In this document: one piece after another, positions 26,089 to 34,200 of the stretch | How the letters are laid out: the number at the start of each line of letters is the position of its first letter | How positions within the stretch are numbered: the stretch's first letter is position 1 | Origin: Micavibrio sp. UBA6929 | GTDB taxonomy: Bacteria > Pseudomonadota > Alphaproteobacteria > Micavibrionales > Micavibrionaceae | NCBI GenBank assembly: GCA_002448815.1 | Contig: DKAJ01000012.1 | Coordinates: 203,056-267,055, forward strand | Direction: 5' to 3' | Length of the DNA stretch: 64,000 bases | Notes under the pieces: model-generated | Database searches by the model: none | The model's input: only the letters and a program-made list of their open reading frames with translations | Told to the model about the DNA's origin: nothing | Program-made: the position numbers and the translations under genes

Positions 26089-26466
26089 ATGAAAATTGAA
26101 CGCACAGCCGTATTAAACGTTATCGTGATGCTTGCAATATTAACATTGCAGATATCGCCCGCATGCGCGTTCAATAATGGATCTGCGTCAAGCTTGATTG
26201 AAATCTGTACGGCGGACGGTACAATTGAATATGTTGCCGCCGTCCATGGTCAATCAACTCGTGACCAACAGCATACAATCAAACAAGAATGTGGCTTTTG
26301 TTTCACACATGCATCCCAATCTTCTGCTATCCTAGGACAAGCAAACCACATACAGGCCGTTGTACCCAATGGCCAATATATCCTGCTTGGCCGTGGCAGC
26401 CTTGTCTATAAAAACTATAATGCGCAAAACTATCAAACGCGCGCGCCCCCTGCTCTGAAAGCTTAA
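26089..26466 (+). CDS. DUF2946-like periplasmic protein
   Basis: A 125-residue exported protein. The signal peptide of about 27 residues ends PACA-F. The mature domain has LIEICTADGTIEYV followed by CGFCFTHASQSS, the C...CxxC...H arrangement I associate with DUF2946, a family often found near copper genes. The cysteines and histidine could bind a metal. It lies about 100 bp before a His-rich membrane protein and a Sco-like protein on the same strand, in an AT-rich patch. The copper link is inference from family and context. Confidence 0.65.
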   Translation: MKIERTAVLNVIVMLAILTLQISPACAFNNGSASSLIEICTADGTIEYVAAVHGQSTRDQQHTIKQECGFCFTHASQSSAILGQANHIQAVVPNGQYILLGRGSLVYKNYNAQNYQTRAPPALKA

Positions 26467-26563
26467 AAACAGGTGATCTCATCATAACGAACGACAGGCA
26501 TTCCTGCGCGTTATGCCCCGTATGATCACCATGCAATCTTTCAACAAATGCAGGAATGTCATT

Positions 26564-26977
26564 ATGGCATCAGACACCCCCAAAGAACCTGAAAAAAAGG
26601 GTGGATTAAAGAAAACATTTAATAAATTCAATCATATACGGCACATTTTAATGGATGTCAGTATGATTGGCGGCGCAATTGCGGCCTTTGCCGCGACCGG
26701 CGGCGCAGTTGGTTTTTTTGATCCGCTTGCCTCATGGGCAAAAATGCATGTATCAGGCATTCCAGACTTGTTGACAAGCACCCCCGATTTCCTCAGCAAT
26801 GCCTTTGATCAAGCGCAAGATGGCGTGTTTTATACAGGCAACGAAGCCATGATGAACCATGGGGGGCATGAGCCCATACACGATCATAGCAGTGGACATC
26901 AGCATGAGCTGACTGAAGAAGAAAAAGCCGGCCCAGAGCTAACAGAAGCCGGAAAACAAATACTAGGATTAATATAA
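26564..26977 (+). CDS. single-pass membrane protein with His-rich tail
   Basis: A 137-residue protein that I do not recognise. A basic N-terminus (about 1-27) is followed by one small-residue membrane helix at about 31-53, then a short amphipathic stretch and a histidine cluster at 99-114 with six His (NHGGHEPIHDHSSGHQHE), well suited to binding Cu, Zn or Ni. The frame extends 17 codons upstream, but ATG 26564 has GGAA at good spacing. Its stop overlaps the start of the Sco-like gene (TAATG), so they are cotranslated. Confidence 0.7.
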   Translation: MASDTPKEPEKKGGLKKTFNKFNHIRHILMDVSMIGGAIAAFAATGGAVGFFDPLASWAKMHVSGIPDLLTSTPDFLSNAFDQAQDGVFYTGNEAMMNHGGHEPIHDHSSGHQHELTEEEKAGPELTEAGKQILGLI

Positions 26978-27573
26978 TGAATAGACGAGAATTTATTAAA
27001 TTATCAGCAATTTACGCACTAACTGTAGCAAGTGATAATCACGCCGCGCCGCACCATCCATTTAGTGCGTTACTGGATATAAAAACAGGACATCACTACC
27101 AACCAAAAGAAAACAAATACCAATTGGCACTGTTAATGACCGCACAACAAAGCCAGCCAAACTGTGGGGCTTCTTTCATAGGCCTGCACCAGCTTTTCTC
27201 TGCATTGCAACGGCAAGGGTTAAGCTCTGATGTAGAACCAATTCTGATCATGCCTAAGCCCGCGGACCAAAGTCAGGGAAAAGCCGATGTATTGAACTTA
27301 ACCAGAGCGACAAAAACATATGCGCACCTAGATTTTACAATTCTAACGGGATCAGTAAGCCATTTAGTCAAAGCTGCAAGCGACCTTGGTGGTAAGTTTA
27401 TAATAAATACACAAAACAAAATTGAAAATCATACCTTGGAAGCATATTTCTTATCGCCTTCTGGCAATAAACTTTTAAAATATCCATCTACAGACGGCTT
27501 TTCATCGATCGAAAGCGTGCAAAATATCATAAAGAAATGCGATGGATGGCTCGCACCTGCTGCTTGTAAATAA
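26977..27573 (+). CDS. degenerate Sco1/SenC-like protein with Tat-type signal
   Basis: A 198-residue exported protein. The N-terminus MNRREFIKLS has a twin-arginine pattern. The body follows the Sco1 thioredoxin-like fold: NCGASF at 62-67 where Sco has CxxxC, then LTGSVSHLVKAASDLGG, then NHTLEAYFLSPSGNKLLKY where Sco has its DHS and strand. Only the first Cys (C63) and the His (H152) remain; residue 67 is Phe. Two more cysteines sit near the C-terminus (C188, C197). Sco proteins deliver copper to cytochrome oxidase. Reduced metal ligands suggest an altered role. The family call is from pattern only. Confidence 0.55.
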   Translation: MNRREFIKLSAIYALTVASDNHAAPHHPFSALLDIKTGHHYQPKENKYQLALLMTAQQSQPNCGASFIGLHQLFSALQRQGLSSDVEPILIMPKPADQSQGKADVLNLTRATKTYAHLDFTILTGSVSHLVKAASDLGGKFIINTQNKIENHTLEAYFLSPSGNKLLKYPSTDGFSSIESVQNIIKKCDGWLAPAACK

Positions 27574-27630
27574 AGCGCGTAAAATGCCCAGTGTGCTTTT
27601 AATACTATAGATGCACTTAATAAGGGGGTG

Positions 27631-27852
27631 TTACACAGGGGTGTTTGCAGCTAGTAGTTTCTGAAAATCTGCTTCATATTTCTCTTTCCATGCCTGTGCA
27701 TTTACTTGATATTCTGCCCTGTCAGCAGTAAATTCTTCATCATCAATCACATCAGAAAATACAGAGGAAATCCGGTAGCCAGAATAAACAACACCTGTTT
27801 TCGTTAAATCAACGTGTGACACTTGCTTATTATCTAAATTTACGACCTTCAT
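27631..27852 (-). CDS. small hypothetical protein
   Basis: A 73-residue soluble protein of no recognised family, rich in Asp, Glu and Lys in its second half (helical) with a beta-looking first half. Support for being real is an AAGG six bases before the ATG and sensible coding composition. It is flanked by AT-rich sequence and convergent with the Sco-like gene. It has no signal peptide and no cysteines. Confidence 0.5.
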   Translation of the reverse strand: MKVVNLDNKQVSHVDLTKTGVVYSGYRISSVFSDVIDDEEFTADRAEYQVNAQAWKEKYEADFQKLLAANTPV

Positions 27853-27939
27853 TGCGCGCCTTACTTTTGTTTATTATGTAATTATAAATACAGAATAAAT
27901 GATTAGAATTCAATGAAAAAATAACGTAATAAAAAAGAG

Positions 27940-28758
27940 ATGACCAAACAAGAAGAAAAAACGCCCTATACATTCAATGACCTCGTCAATGTCATGAAGG
28001 CACTGCGCACGCCTGAAACGGGCTGTCCATGGGATCTAGAGCAAGACTTCGACAGCATTGCCCCCTACACTATCGAAGAAGCCTATGAAGTCGAAGACGC
28101 CATCAAACGCAAAGATTTTGAAAATCTACGCGAAGAATTAGGTGATTTGCTGTTTCAGCCAATCTTTCATGCGCAAATGGCCAGTGAAGATAACCTGTTT
28201 AACATTTATGACATCATTCACGATGTGACCGATAAAATGATCACACGCCACCCGCATGTCTTTGGCAATGCAACAGCGCAGACTGGCGCAGATGTTGATC
28301 AAATCTGGGACGCACAGAAAAGCAAAGAAAAGGGACGCAACAATCAAGACAGCATCCTTGATGACGTGCCGCGCGCCTTTCCTGCACTTTTGCGGGCGCA
28401 AAAATTACAAAAAAAGGTCGCCAAAGTTGGCTTTGAATGGCCAGATATCAGCGGCGTTATTGCAAAGCTAGATGAAGAGCTGGACGAATTAAAACAAGCC
28501 CGTCACTCGGGCGACGCCGCACATCACGCCGAGGAAATTGGCGACGTTTTCTTTGTCCTTGTCAATTATGCCAGAATGCACGGTCTAAACGCCGAAGAAA
28601 TCATGCGCGCCGCCAATGATAAATTTGAACGCCGATTCCGCGCCGTTGAAAACGCGGTCAAAGTTGATGAAAACAAAGCCTTAAAAGACTGCACGCTTGA
28701 AGAGCTTGAGGCGCAGTGGCAAGCCGTAAAAAAGGCAGAGAAAAAGGCTAAGGCCTAA
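27940..28758 (+). CDS. mazG: nucleoside triphosphate pyrophosphohydrolase MazG
   Basis: Two-domain MazG, 272 residues, hydrolysing (d)NTPs to NMP and pyrophosphate, a house-cleaning and stress role. The N-terminal domain has LRTPETGCPWDLEQ and EEAYEVEDAI; the metal-binding ExxExxxD pattern recurs in LREELGDLLFQ and in the second domain AEEIGDVFFVLVNYAR. The shine-dalgarno is weak. It converges on the IMPase gene with a four-base overlap. Confidence 0.94.
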   Translation: MTKQEEKTPYTFNDLVNVMKALRTPETGCPWDLEQDFDSIAPYTIEEAYEVEDAIKRKDFENLREELGDLLFQPIFHAQMASEDNLFNIYDIIHDVTDKMITRHPHVFGNATAQTGADVDQIWDAQKSKEKGRNNQDSILDDVPRAFPALLRAQKLQKKVAKVGFEWPDISGVIAKLDEELDELKQARHSGDAAHHAEEIGDVFFVLVNYARMHGLNAEEIMRAANDKFERRFRAVENAVKVDENKALKDCTLEELEAQWQAVKKAEKKAKA

Positions 28759-29603
28759 GCCGATAGACGCTTAAACGTGGTTAAATCAAAACCATCAAAC
28801 AGCATATGATGCACAGCGTCCCAGCTATCCTTAGAATTGGTAACAATCAAGCCCGCATAACTATCCGCCAAAGAATACGGCGTCCCATCCCATTTTGCGA
28901 TATAGCCGCCTGCCTCTGCCACCATGAGACTGCCCGGCAAGTGATCCCATGGCTTTAGGCGCGAATATACAGCAACGTCCGACACGCCAGAGGCCACGCG
29001 CGTATACTCATGCGCGGCTGCGCCAACTGTCATCCAGCTTTGAAAGCGCTCCATGCGCTCACGGATATGGTCTTGTAATTCCTCTGGAAAGAAGCGGCGG
29101 CTCACATGCGCCACCATATCATCCAAATTACGCTGCTGACTCACGGCTAAGCGCTGCGAACCATTGCAAAACGCACCTGCTCCCTTCTCGCCCGCGTACA
29201 TTTTCTCGCCAATCACATCGAAAATCCAAGAATGTTGCACTTCACCATCGATAATGCAGGCAACCATCACGCCAAATTCAGGCTTACCATGGACAAAGTT
29301 ATATGTGCCATCAACAGGGTCAACAATCCAAACGGCACGGTCATATGACGTCGAAAGAGCTTCTAACTGATGATCCCCGCGGGAGATACCTTCTTCACCG
29401 ATTACGATAGATCCCGGCAAAAAAGAAGGGAGATATTTTTCTAAATAAGCCTCGGCCTGAATATCCGCCTGCGTCACAAGGTCGCGCGGGCCTGTTTTTG
29501 TGTCGATTTCATGATCTTGTAATTGTTGAAAACGTGGTGTGATAATCTCGGCGGCACATTCTTTGATTAAATCGCTGATCTTATCTGTATCAATAACAGG
29601 CAT
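28755..29603 (-). CDS. inositol-monophosphatase family phosphatase
   Basis: Mg-dependent IMPase-fold phosphatase, about 282 residues from ATG 29603. Motifs: IGEEG (metal Glu), WIVDPVDGTYNFVHG (metal Asp residues), and PWDHLPGSLMVAEAGG near the C-terminus. The close resemblance of this subfamily to histidinol-phosphatase or 3'(2'),5'-bisphosphate nucleotidase prevents assigning a substrate. The frame reaches 19 codons further into hflX, but the shorter start is more natural. It is the last gene of the ntrYX-trkA-hfq-hflX strand. Confidence 0.85.
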   Translation of the reverse strand: MPVIDTDKISDLIKECAAEIITPRFQQLQDHEIDTKTGPRDLVTQADIQAEAYLEKYLPSFLPGSIVIGEEGISRGDHQLEALSTSYDRAVWIVDPVDGTYNFVHGKPEFGVMVACIIDGEVQHSWIFDVIGEKMYAGEKGAGAFCNGSQRLAVSQQRNLDDMVAHVSRRFFPEELQDHIRERMERFQSWMTVGAAAHEYTRVASGVSDVAVYSRLKPWDHLPGSLMVAEAGGYIAKWDGTPYSLADSYAGLIVTNSKDSWDAVHHMLFDGFDLTTFKRLSA

Positions 29604-29613
29604 AATATGTGAA

Positions 29614-30969
29614 CTACTCTTGTAAGACTCGGTAAGGAAATTTCTGTTTAAACTTACCACAATTGGCTTCGTTCATCCTAACATGAAATGAAATATTTTC
29701 CTCGCCATCCTCACGCGAAACAATGTGTCCATGCTCGTAAAGCCATGCTGCGGCTTGGCCGTCCCACACAGGAACCTCAATCACAAAAGGCGTTGATTCC
29801 TTGAGGCAGAGCTTTTGGATTGCATCTTGCAAGGCATCCAGCCCCTCACCGCGCAGCGCAGAAACAGGAATTTTCTTATCGGCCACATACGGCCCCGCGG
29901 CGGTTGAGGTTACCTCATCATCCAAAGCGTCAATCTTGTTGTAAACCTCAATAACGCGCTCATCTTCTTCGTATTCGATGCCTAAATCATGCATAATGCT
30001 GATGACATTTTTACGCTGCTCTTCCCACTCTTCCTGTGATACGTCAATCACATGCAAGATAACATCAGCGTATGACACTTGCTCTAGCGTCGATCTGAAC
30101 GCCGCGACCAATTGTGTTGGCAGGTTCTTAATGAACCCCACCGTATCAGCCAAAATAACGTCATGACCATTAGGCAGGGTCAAACGGCGCATCGTCGGGT
30201 CAAGCGTCGCAAACAGCAAATCTTTGGCCATCACATCCGCATCAGTAAGCGTATTAAACAGCGTTGATTTCCCCGCATTCGTATACCCAACAAGCGCAAC
30301 AATCGGAAACGGCACGCGCTCCCTACTCTTACGGCCAAGGTCACGTGTGCGCTTCACCTTATCAATCTCGGCTTTGAGCTTCGTAATCTTGTCAGAAATA
30401 ATGCGGCGGTCAATTTCAATCTGCGTTTCACCAGGGCCGCCCATAAAACCCGCGCCGCCGCGTTGACGCTCCAAGTGGGTCCAGCTGCGAACCAGGCGCG
30501 ATTTCTGATACTCCAGCATCGCAAGGTCAACTTGCAAGCGCCCCTCTTTCGTTTGGGCGCGCTCAGCAAAAATTTCAAGGATCAAACCTGTACGGTCAAT
30601 AACCTTAACCCGCCACTGCTTTTCAAGGTTACGTTGTTGCAACGGCGATAAAGTGCCGTTAAAAATCAAAACGTCAGGTTCATACTCTTCCACCAATTCG
30701 GCAATGGTTTCACGCTGCCCTTTTCCAAGGAATGATCCTGCAAAAATAGTTTTTGGCTTAACGCGGTGCGTATAAAGAATTTTTAGGCTAATCGCTGCGG
30801 CAAGGCCTTGGATCTCGGCACAGTCTTTCAGAACATCATCGTCAGATTTGGCTTTATAACGTGCGGCATTATCGGCTTGCGAAGGTTGCACAAGCGACAT
30901 GTCAGGATGAACAATTAAACAGTTTTCCTGAACAAAATTTTCTGTTTCAAAGGCAGGTGGTTTAGACAA
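29614..30969 (-). CDS. hflX: ribosome-associated GTPase HflX
   Basis: HflX, 451 residues. The N-terminal HflX domain (about 1-205) is followed by a coiled linker with GGPGETQIEIDRR, then the G domain with GYTNAGKSTLF (G1), DTVGFIKNLP (G3) and NKID (G4). It splits stalled ribosomes under stress. It lies 17 bp downstream of hfq on the minus strand, the classic hfq-hflX pair. Confidence 0.96.
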   Translation of the reverse strand: MSKPPAFETENFVQENCLIVHPDMSLVQPSQADNAARYKAKSDDDVLKDCAEIQGLAAAISLKILYTHRVKPKTIFAGSFLGKGQRETIAELVEEYEPDVLIFNGTLSPLQQRNLEKQWRVKVIDRTGLILEIFAERAQTKEGRLQVDLAMLEYQKSRLVRSWTHLERQRGGAGFMGGPGETQIEIDRRIISDKITKLKAEIDKVKRTRDLGRKSRERVPFPIVALVGYTNAGKSTLFNTLTDADVMAKDLLFATLDPTMRRLTLPNGHDVILADTVGFIKNLPTQLVAAFRSTLEQVSYADVILHVIDVSQEEWEEQRKNVISIMHDLGIEYEEDERVIEVYNKIDALDDEVTSTAAGPYVADKKIPVSALRGEGLDALQDAIQKLCLKESTPFVIEVPVWDGQAAAWLYEHGHIVSREDGEENISFHVRMNEANCGKFKQKFPYRVLQE

Positions 30970-30986
30970 GATAAATAAGGTCTATC

Positions 30987-31241
30987 TTATGCGTCTTGAG
31001 CGTCATCTTCGGCAGAATCTTCATGCAAATTCAAAGGGCCGCCAGGCATAATTGTTGAAATGGCATGCTTGTAAACCAATTGAACATGCGTTTCACGACG
31101 CAATAAAACCGAGAAATTATCAAACCAAGTGACAACACCCTGTAATTTAACGCCATTTACCAAAAACACGGTAACTGACATTTTTTCTTTGCGTATCTTA
31201 TTGAGAAAAACATCTTGTACGCTTTGGAACTTCTCAGCCAT
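30987..31241 (-). CDS. hfq: RNA chaperone Hfq
   Basis: Hfq, 84 residues. Sm1 is VFLVNGVKLQGVVTWFDNFSVLL and Sm2 is the diagnostic YKHAISTI, with the expected N-terminal QDVFLNKIRKEK. It forms hexamers that pair small RNAs with mRNAs. An acidic tail (EDSAEDDAQDA) ends the protein, replacing the long disordered tail of enterobacteria. It is relevant to the candidate small RNA near 58.5 kb. Confidence 0.98.
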   Translation of the reverse strand: MAEKFQSVQDVFLNKIRKEKMSVTVFLVNGVKLQGVVTWFDNFSVLLRRETHVQLVYKHAISTIMPGGPLNLHEDSAEDDAQDA

Positions 31242-31346
31242 ATTTAAAAAACCTAATATTCAAAGTTGTTTACTACTGCAATCTCTATAGTCGAGAATAA
31301 AACAATCCACAAGGCCTAATCATCCAAAAACAGAAGAAAACGCCTG

Positions 31347-32009
31347 TTATACGCGCAATTTTTGTAATAAATTGTCGTAATCACGCACCACAATCTGTGG
31401 TTGATAGGCTTCTAGATTTAATGGCGGCATGCTTCCATCTTCATAGGCAATAAATGGACACCCAAAATCTTTGGCGGCCATTTGATCTGTCGCGCTATCA
31501 CCAAAAAACCAAACTTGGGATGCGTCGCCTTTATAAGATAGCCGCTCAAGCGCAAGGATTAGTGGCGCGCCAGAGGGTTTGTTTGCTTTCGCTTCGCCTG
31601 CGCCCACAACAACATCGAAATAATCACGCCAGCCAAACTCATCAATTTCTGCACTTACTAATGGCGGCCTTTTATTCGTCACAACGCCCATCGGGATATC
31701 GCAATCGGATAAAAATTGAAGCAAAGCCTCCGCGCCGATCATAGGCTGCGTTTCATTAAGATGATGCGCCTGCACATAGCTCATGAATATATGGTCAATC
31801 TCCTCATCGCTGCGCCCATAGGCGGCAATATAGGATTCCTCGCGCGTCATGCCAAAGATAGGCTTAAGCCAACCATCTGGACGCGGCGGCATCCCTAATG
31901 TCTGCAAAACATGATTATGTGCCTTTTCTAATAACGGGTATGTGTTGGCAAGCGTCGCATCCCAATCAAATAAAACAACGTCTGGTTTTTGTATGTGCGA
32001 AAACGTCAT
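31347..32009 (-). CDS. HAD-superfamily hydrolase (phosphoglycolate phosphatase-like)
   Basis: HAD phosphatase, 220 residues. Motif I is LFDWDAT (nucleophile Asp and general acid Asp), motif II is GVVTNKR, motif III lysine is in NKPSGAPL, and motif IV is FGDSATDQMAA. The alpha-helical cap between motifs I and II is of the Gph type. The substrate is not certain. It overlaps murI by four bases. Confidence 0.88.
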   Translation of the reverse strand: MTFSHIQKPDVVLFDWDATLANTYPLLEKAHNHVLQTLGMPPRPDGWLKPIFGMTREESYIAAYGRSDEEIDHIFMSYVQAHHLNETQPMIGAEALLQFLSDCDIPMGVVTNKRPPLVSAEIDEFGWRDYFDVVVGAGEAKANKPSGAPLILALERLSYKGDASQVWFFGDSATDQMAAKDFGCPFIAYEDGSMPPLNLEAYQPQIVVRDYDNLLQKLRV

Positions 32010-32803
32010 GTATTTATCACCTCAATATTCACAGTCTCACCGAACAAAGAATTTGCCGCGCTCTGATAAAAATCAGTTAAATCTGTTACGGTATATTCCC
32101 GCAGCCCTGTGCGGCCAATGGCCAGATCGTGCTCAGGATGGCGGTTTAAATAATCCTGTAATTTACGTGGAATTATATCATCTTGGGAAATAATGCTAAT
32201 GTGATCAGGTAAGATACTGCGCACGACATTTTTAAGGCGTACATAATGCGTACACCCCAAAATAAGACTTTGCATTGCCTCTAAATCAAAGGCCTTAAAA
32301 TAATCCCGCAAGACATCCTCTAGCCACTTATCGCCCCCCTGCTCTATCAGTGGCACCAAAAGTGGCGTAGCCAGTGTTTGCAAACGCACATCAGGGTTTA
32401 TTTTTTGAAGCTCTTCTTCATAGATATTCGATTGCGCGATAAAGTTTGTCGCAATCAAACCGATATTCGTTGCGCCGTGATCAATGGCCTCCTCAAGGGT
32501 TGGAACAATAACGCCCAAAATATTGCGGTCAGGCCAGTGCTGCGGCAAATAATCTTGTTGCAATCGGCGCAAGCAAGCCGCGCTTGCAGTGTTGCACGCC
32601 ATAACAACCAACGAGCAATCACGTGCAAACATGGCATCCATACACCGGCGCGTATAGGCCTCGATAGCTTGCGCAGAGCGATTACCATACGGCAAATGCA
32701 GTGTATCACCAAGATAGAGCATATCTAATTCTGGCGCAGCGTGCGCAATAGACTTGCTAATCAGTAGCCCACCTAATCCAGAATCAAAAACACCTAATTT
32801 CAT
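32006..32803 (-). CDS. murI: glutamate racemase
   Basis: MurI, 265 residues, producing D-glutamate for peptidoglycan. The two catalytic cysteines are in MACNTASAACL and LILGCTHYVRL, and GVFDSGLGGLLISK opens the protein. In many alphaproteobacteria murI is not adjacent to trkA; here it is 12 bp downstream of it and overlaps the HAD gene. Confidence 0.95.
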   Translation of the reverse strand: MKLGVFDSGLGGLLISKSIAHAAPELDMLYLGDTLHLPYGNRSAQAIEAYTRRCMDAMFARDCSLVVMACNTASAACLRRLQQDYLPQHWPDRNILGVIVPTLEEAIDHGATNIGLIATNFIAQSNIYEEELQKINPDVRLQTLATPLLVPLIEQGGDKWLEDVLRDYFKAFDLEAMQSLILGCTHYVRLKNVVRSILPDHISIISQDDIIPRKLQDYLNRHPEHDLAIGRTGLREYTVTDLTDFYQSAANSLFGETVNIEVINT

Positions 32804-32815
32804 AATCTAGGCGCC

Positions 32816-34192
32816 CTAAAATATATCAACATGAATAGAAAAGAGTTTTTCAATAATATGCGCATGAACCTGAGGCGCCAAGATAACAACCAAATCATGC
32901 ACACGCACAACTTCTTCGTCATCAGGCAAGATAACCTCATTATCACGATAGATCGCCGCAACGACAACGCTATCTGGCAGATCTAAATCACCGATAGCCG
33001 TATTAGCAATCGATGCAGATTCAGATACTTCGGCCTCAATAACTTCGGCAAATCCGTGACGTAGATTATGGATATGCTGAATGCGTCCGCGGCGAATATG
33101 GCGCATAACAGAGGCAACTAATAATGCACGCGGTGAAATCATCGAATCTACGCCCAAAGGACCGACCAAAGGTGAATACGCCGGATTGCTTACCAAGGTA
33201 ATTGCACGCTTGGCGCCATATTGTTTGGCGAGAAGAGAGCTTAGGATATTTGTTTCGTCATGGTTAGTCGTTGCGATAAATGTATCAACGCGCGAAATAG
33301 ACGCTTGTTCTAACAGGTCACGTTCAAGGGCACTGCCATGTAGAATAACGGCATTTTTAACGGTCTCACTCAAATACTGTGAACGTGAAGCGCATCCTTC
33401 TATTAATTTGATTTGCTCACCGCGGCCACGTTTTTCTAACAGCTTTGTTAGCTCCGTGCCGACATTGCCGCCGCCTGCAATAACAATGCGGCGCGCTTCC
33501 TGACTGGCAAAGCCAAAGGCCTGCATTGTACGCTTCAAATGCTGGGAATCGACGATAATAAAGACCTCATCCTTTTCCTCAATATGATACGCTTTTTCAG
33601 CGGTCAAAGGCTCGCCGCGACGCAAAACAGAAACGACATTAAAGTTAAGATCAGGAAATAGCGTTTTTATTTGCTCAATTGGCGTATTGATTAAAGGACA
33701 ATCCGCATTACAAACGACGCCTAAAACATGTACAGCGCCTTGCGCCAAAGTCGTTGCATAAGTCGTCCCGGGGACTGAAAGACGTGAATAAATATCCTCT
33801 GCAATAATATTCTCAGGGGAGATAATCACATCAATGGGCATATGTGTGCGGCTAAACAGGTTTGACCACTCTGGCTTAAGGTACGATTTGTGGCGAATAC
33901 GTGCAATTTTCTTGGGAATACCAAAGAGCGAATGACCAATTTGACAGGCCATCATATTCACTTCATCTGATCGCGTCACTGCAATCAATAAGTCAGCCTC
34001 ACTTGCATTGGCCTCATTCAAGGTGTCCGGATTGGAAGCATGACCGACAATGCCGCTGACATCCAGTTCATCGTTAACACGTGTGATCAATTCAACGTCC
34101 TGATCAACAATCGTTACATTGTTATTCTCCTCGGCAAGATACGCGGCAATACTATATCCGACTTGCCCTGCGCCACAAACGATGACCTTCAT
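32816..34192 (-). CDS. trkA: Trk potassium uptake regulatory protein TrkA
   Basis: Peripheral NAD-binding subunit of the Trk K+ uptake system, 458 residues, built of two RCK_N/RCK_C units. The Rossmann motifs are VIVCGAGQVGYSIAAYL at the start and IVIAGGGNVGTELTKLL near 230. No trkH or trkG is present in the window. It lies eight bases downstream of ntrX, as in the ntrYX-trkA-hfq cluster known in Azospirillum and rhizobia. Confidence 0.95.
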   Translation of the reverse strand: MKVIVCGAGQVGYSIAAYLAEENNNVTIVDQDVELITRVNDELDVSGIVGHASNPDTLNEANASEADLLIAVTRSDEVNMMACQIGHSLFGIPKKIARIRHKSYLKPEWSNLFSRTHMPIDVIISPENIIAEDIYSRLSVPGTTYATTLAQGAVHVLGVVCNADCPLINTPIEQIKTLFPDLNFNVVSVLRRGEPLTAEKAYHIEEKDEVFIIVDSQHLKRTMQAFGFASQEARRIVIAGGGNVGTELTKLLEKRGRGEQIKLIEGCASRSQYLSETVKNAVILHGSALERDLLEQASISRVDTFIATTNHDETNILSSLLAKQYGAKRAITLVSNPAYSPLVGPLGVDSMISPRALLVASVMRHIRRGRIQHIHNLRHGFAEVIEAEVSESASIANTAIGDLDLPDSVVVAAIYRDNEVILPDDEEVVRVHDLVVILAPQVHAHIIEKLFSIHVDIF

Positions 34193-34200
34193 ATGATGAA

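Noticed and set aside
31326..31348. Weak hairpin AACAG/CTGTT after the HAD gene as a terminator
   Set aside because: Stem of five bases overlapping the stop codon with a poor T run.
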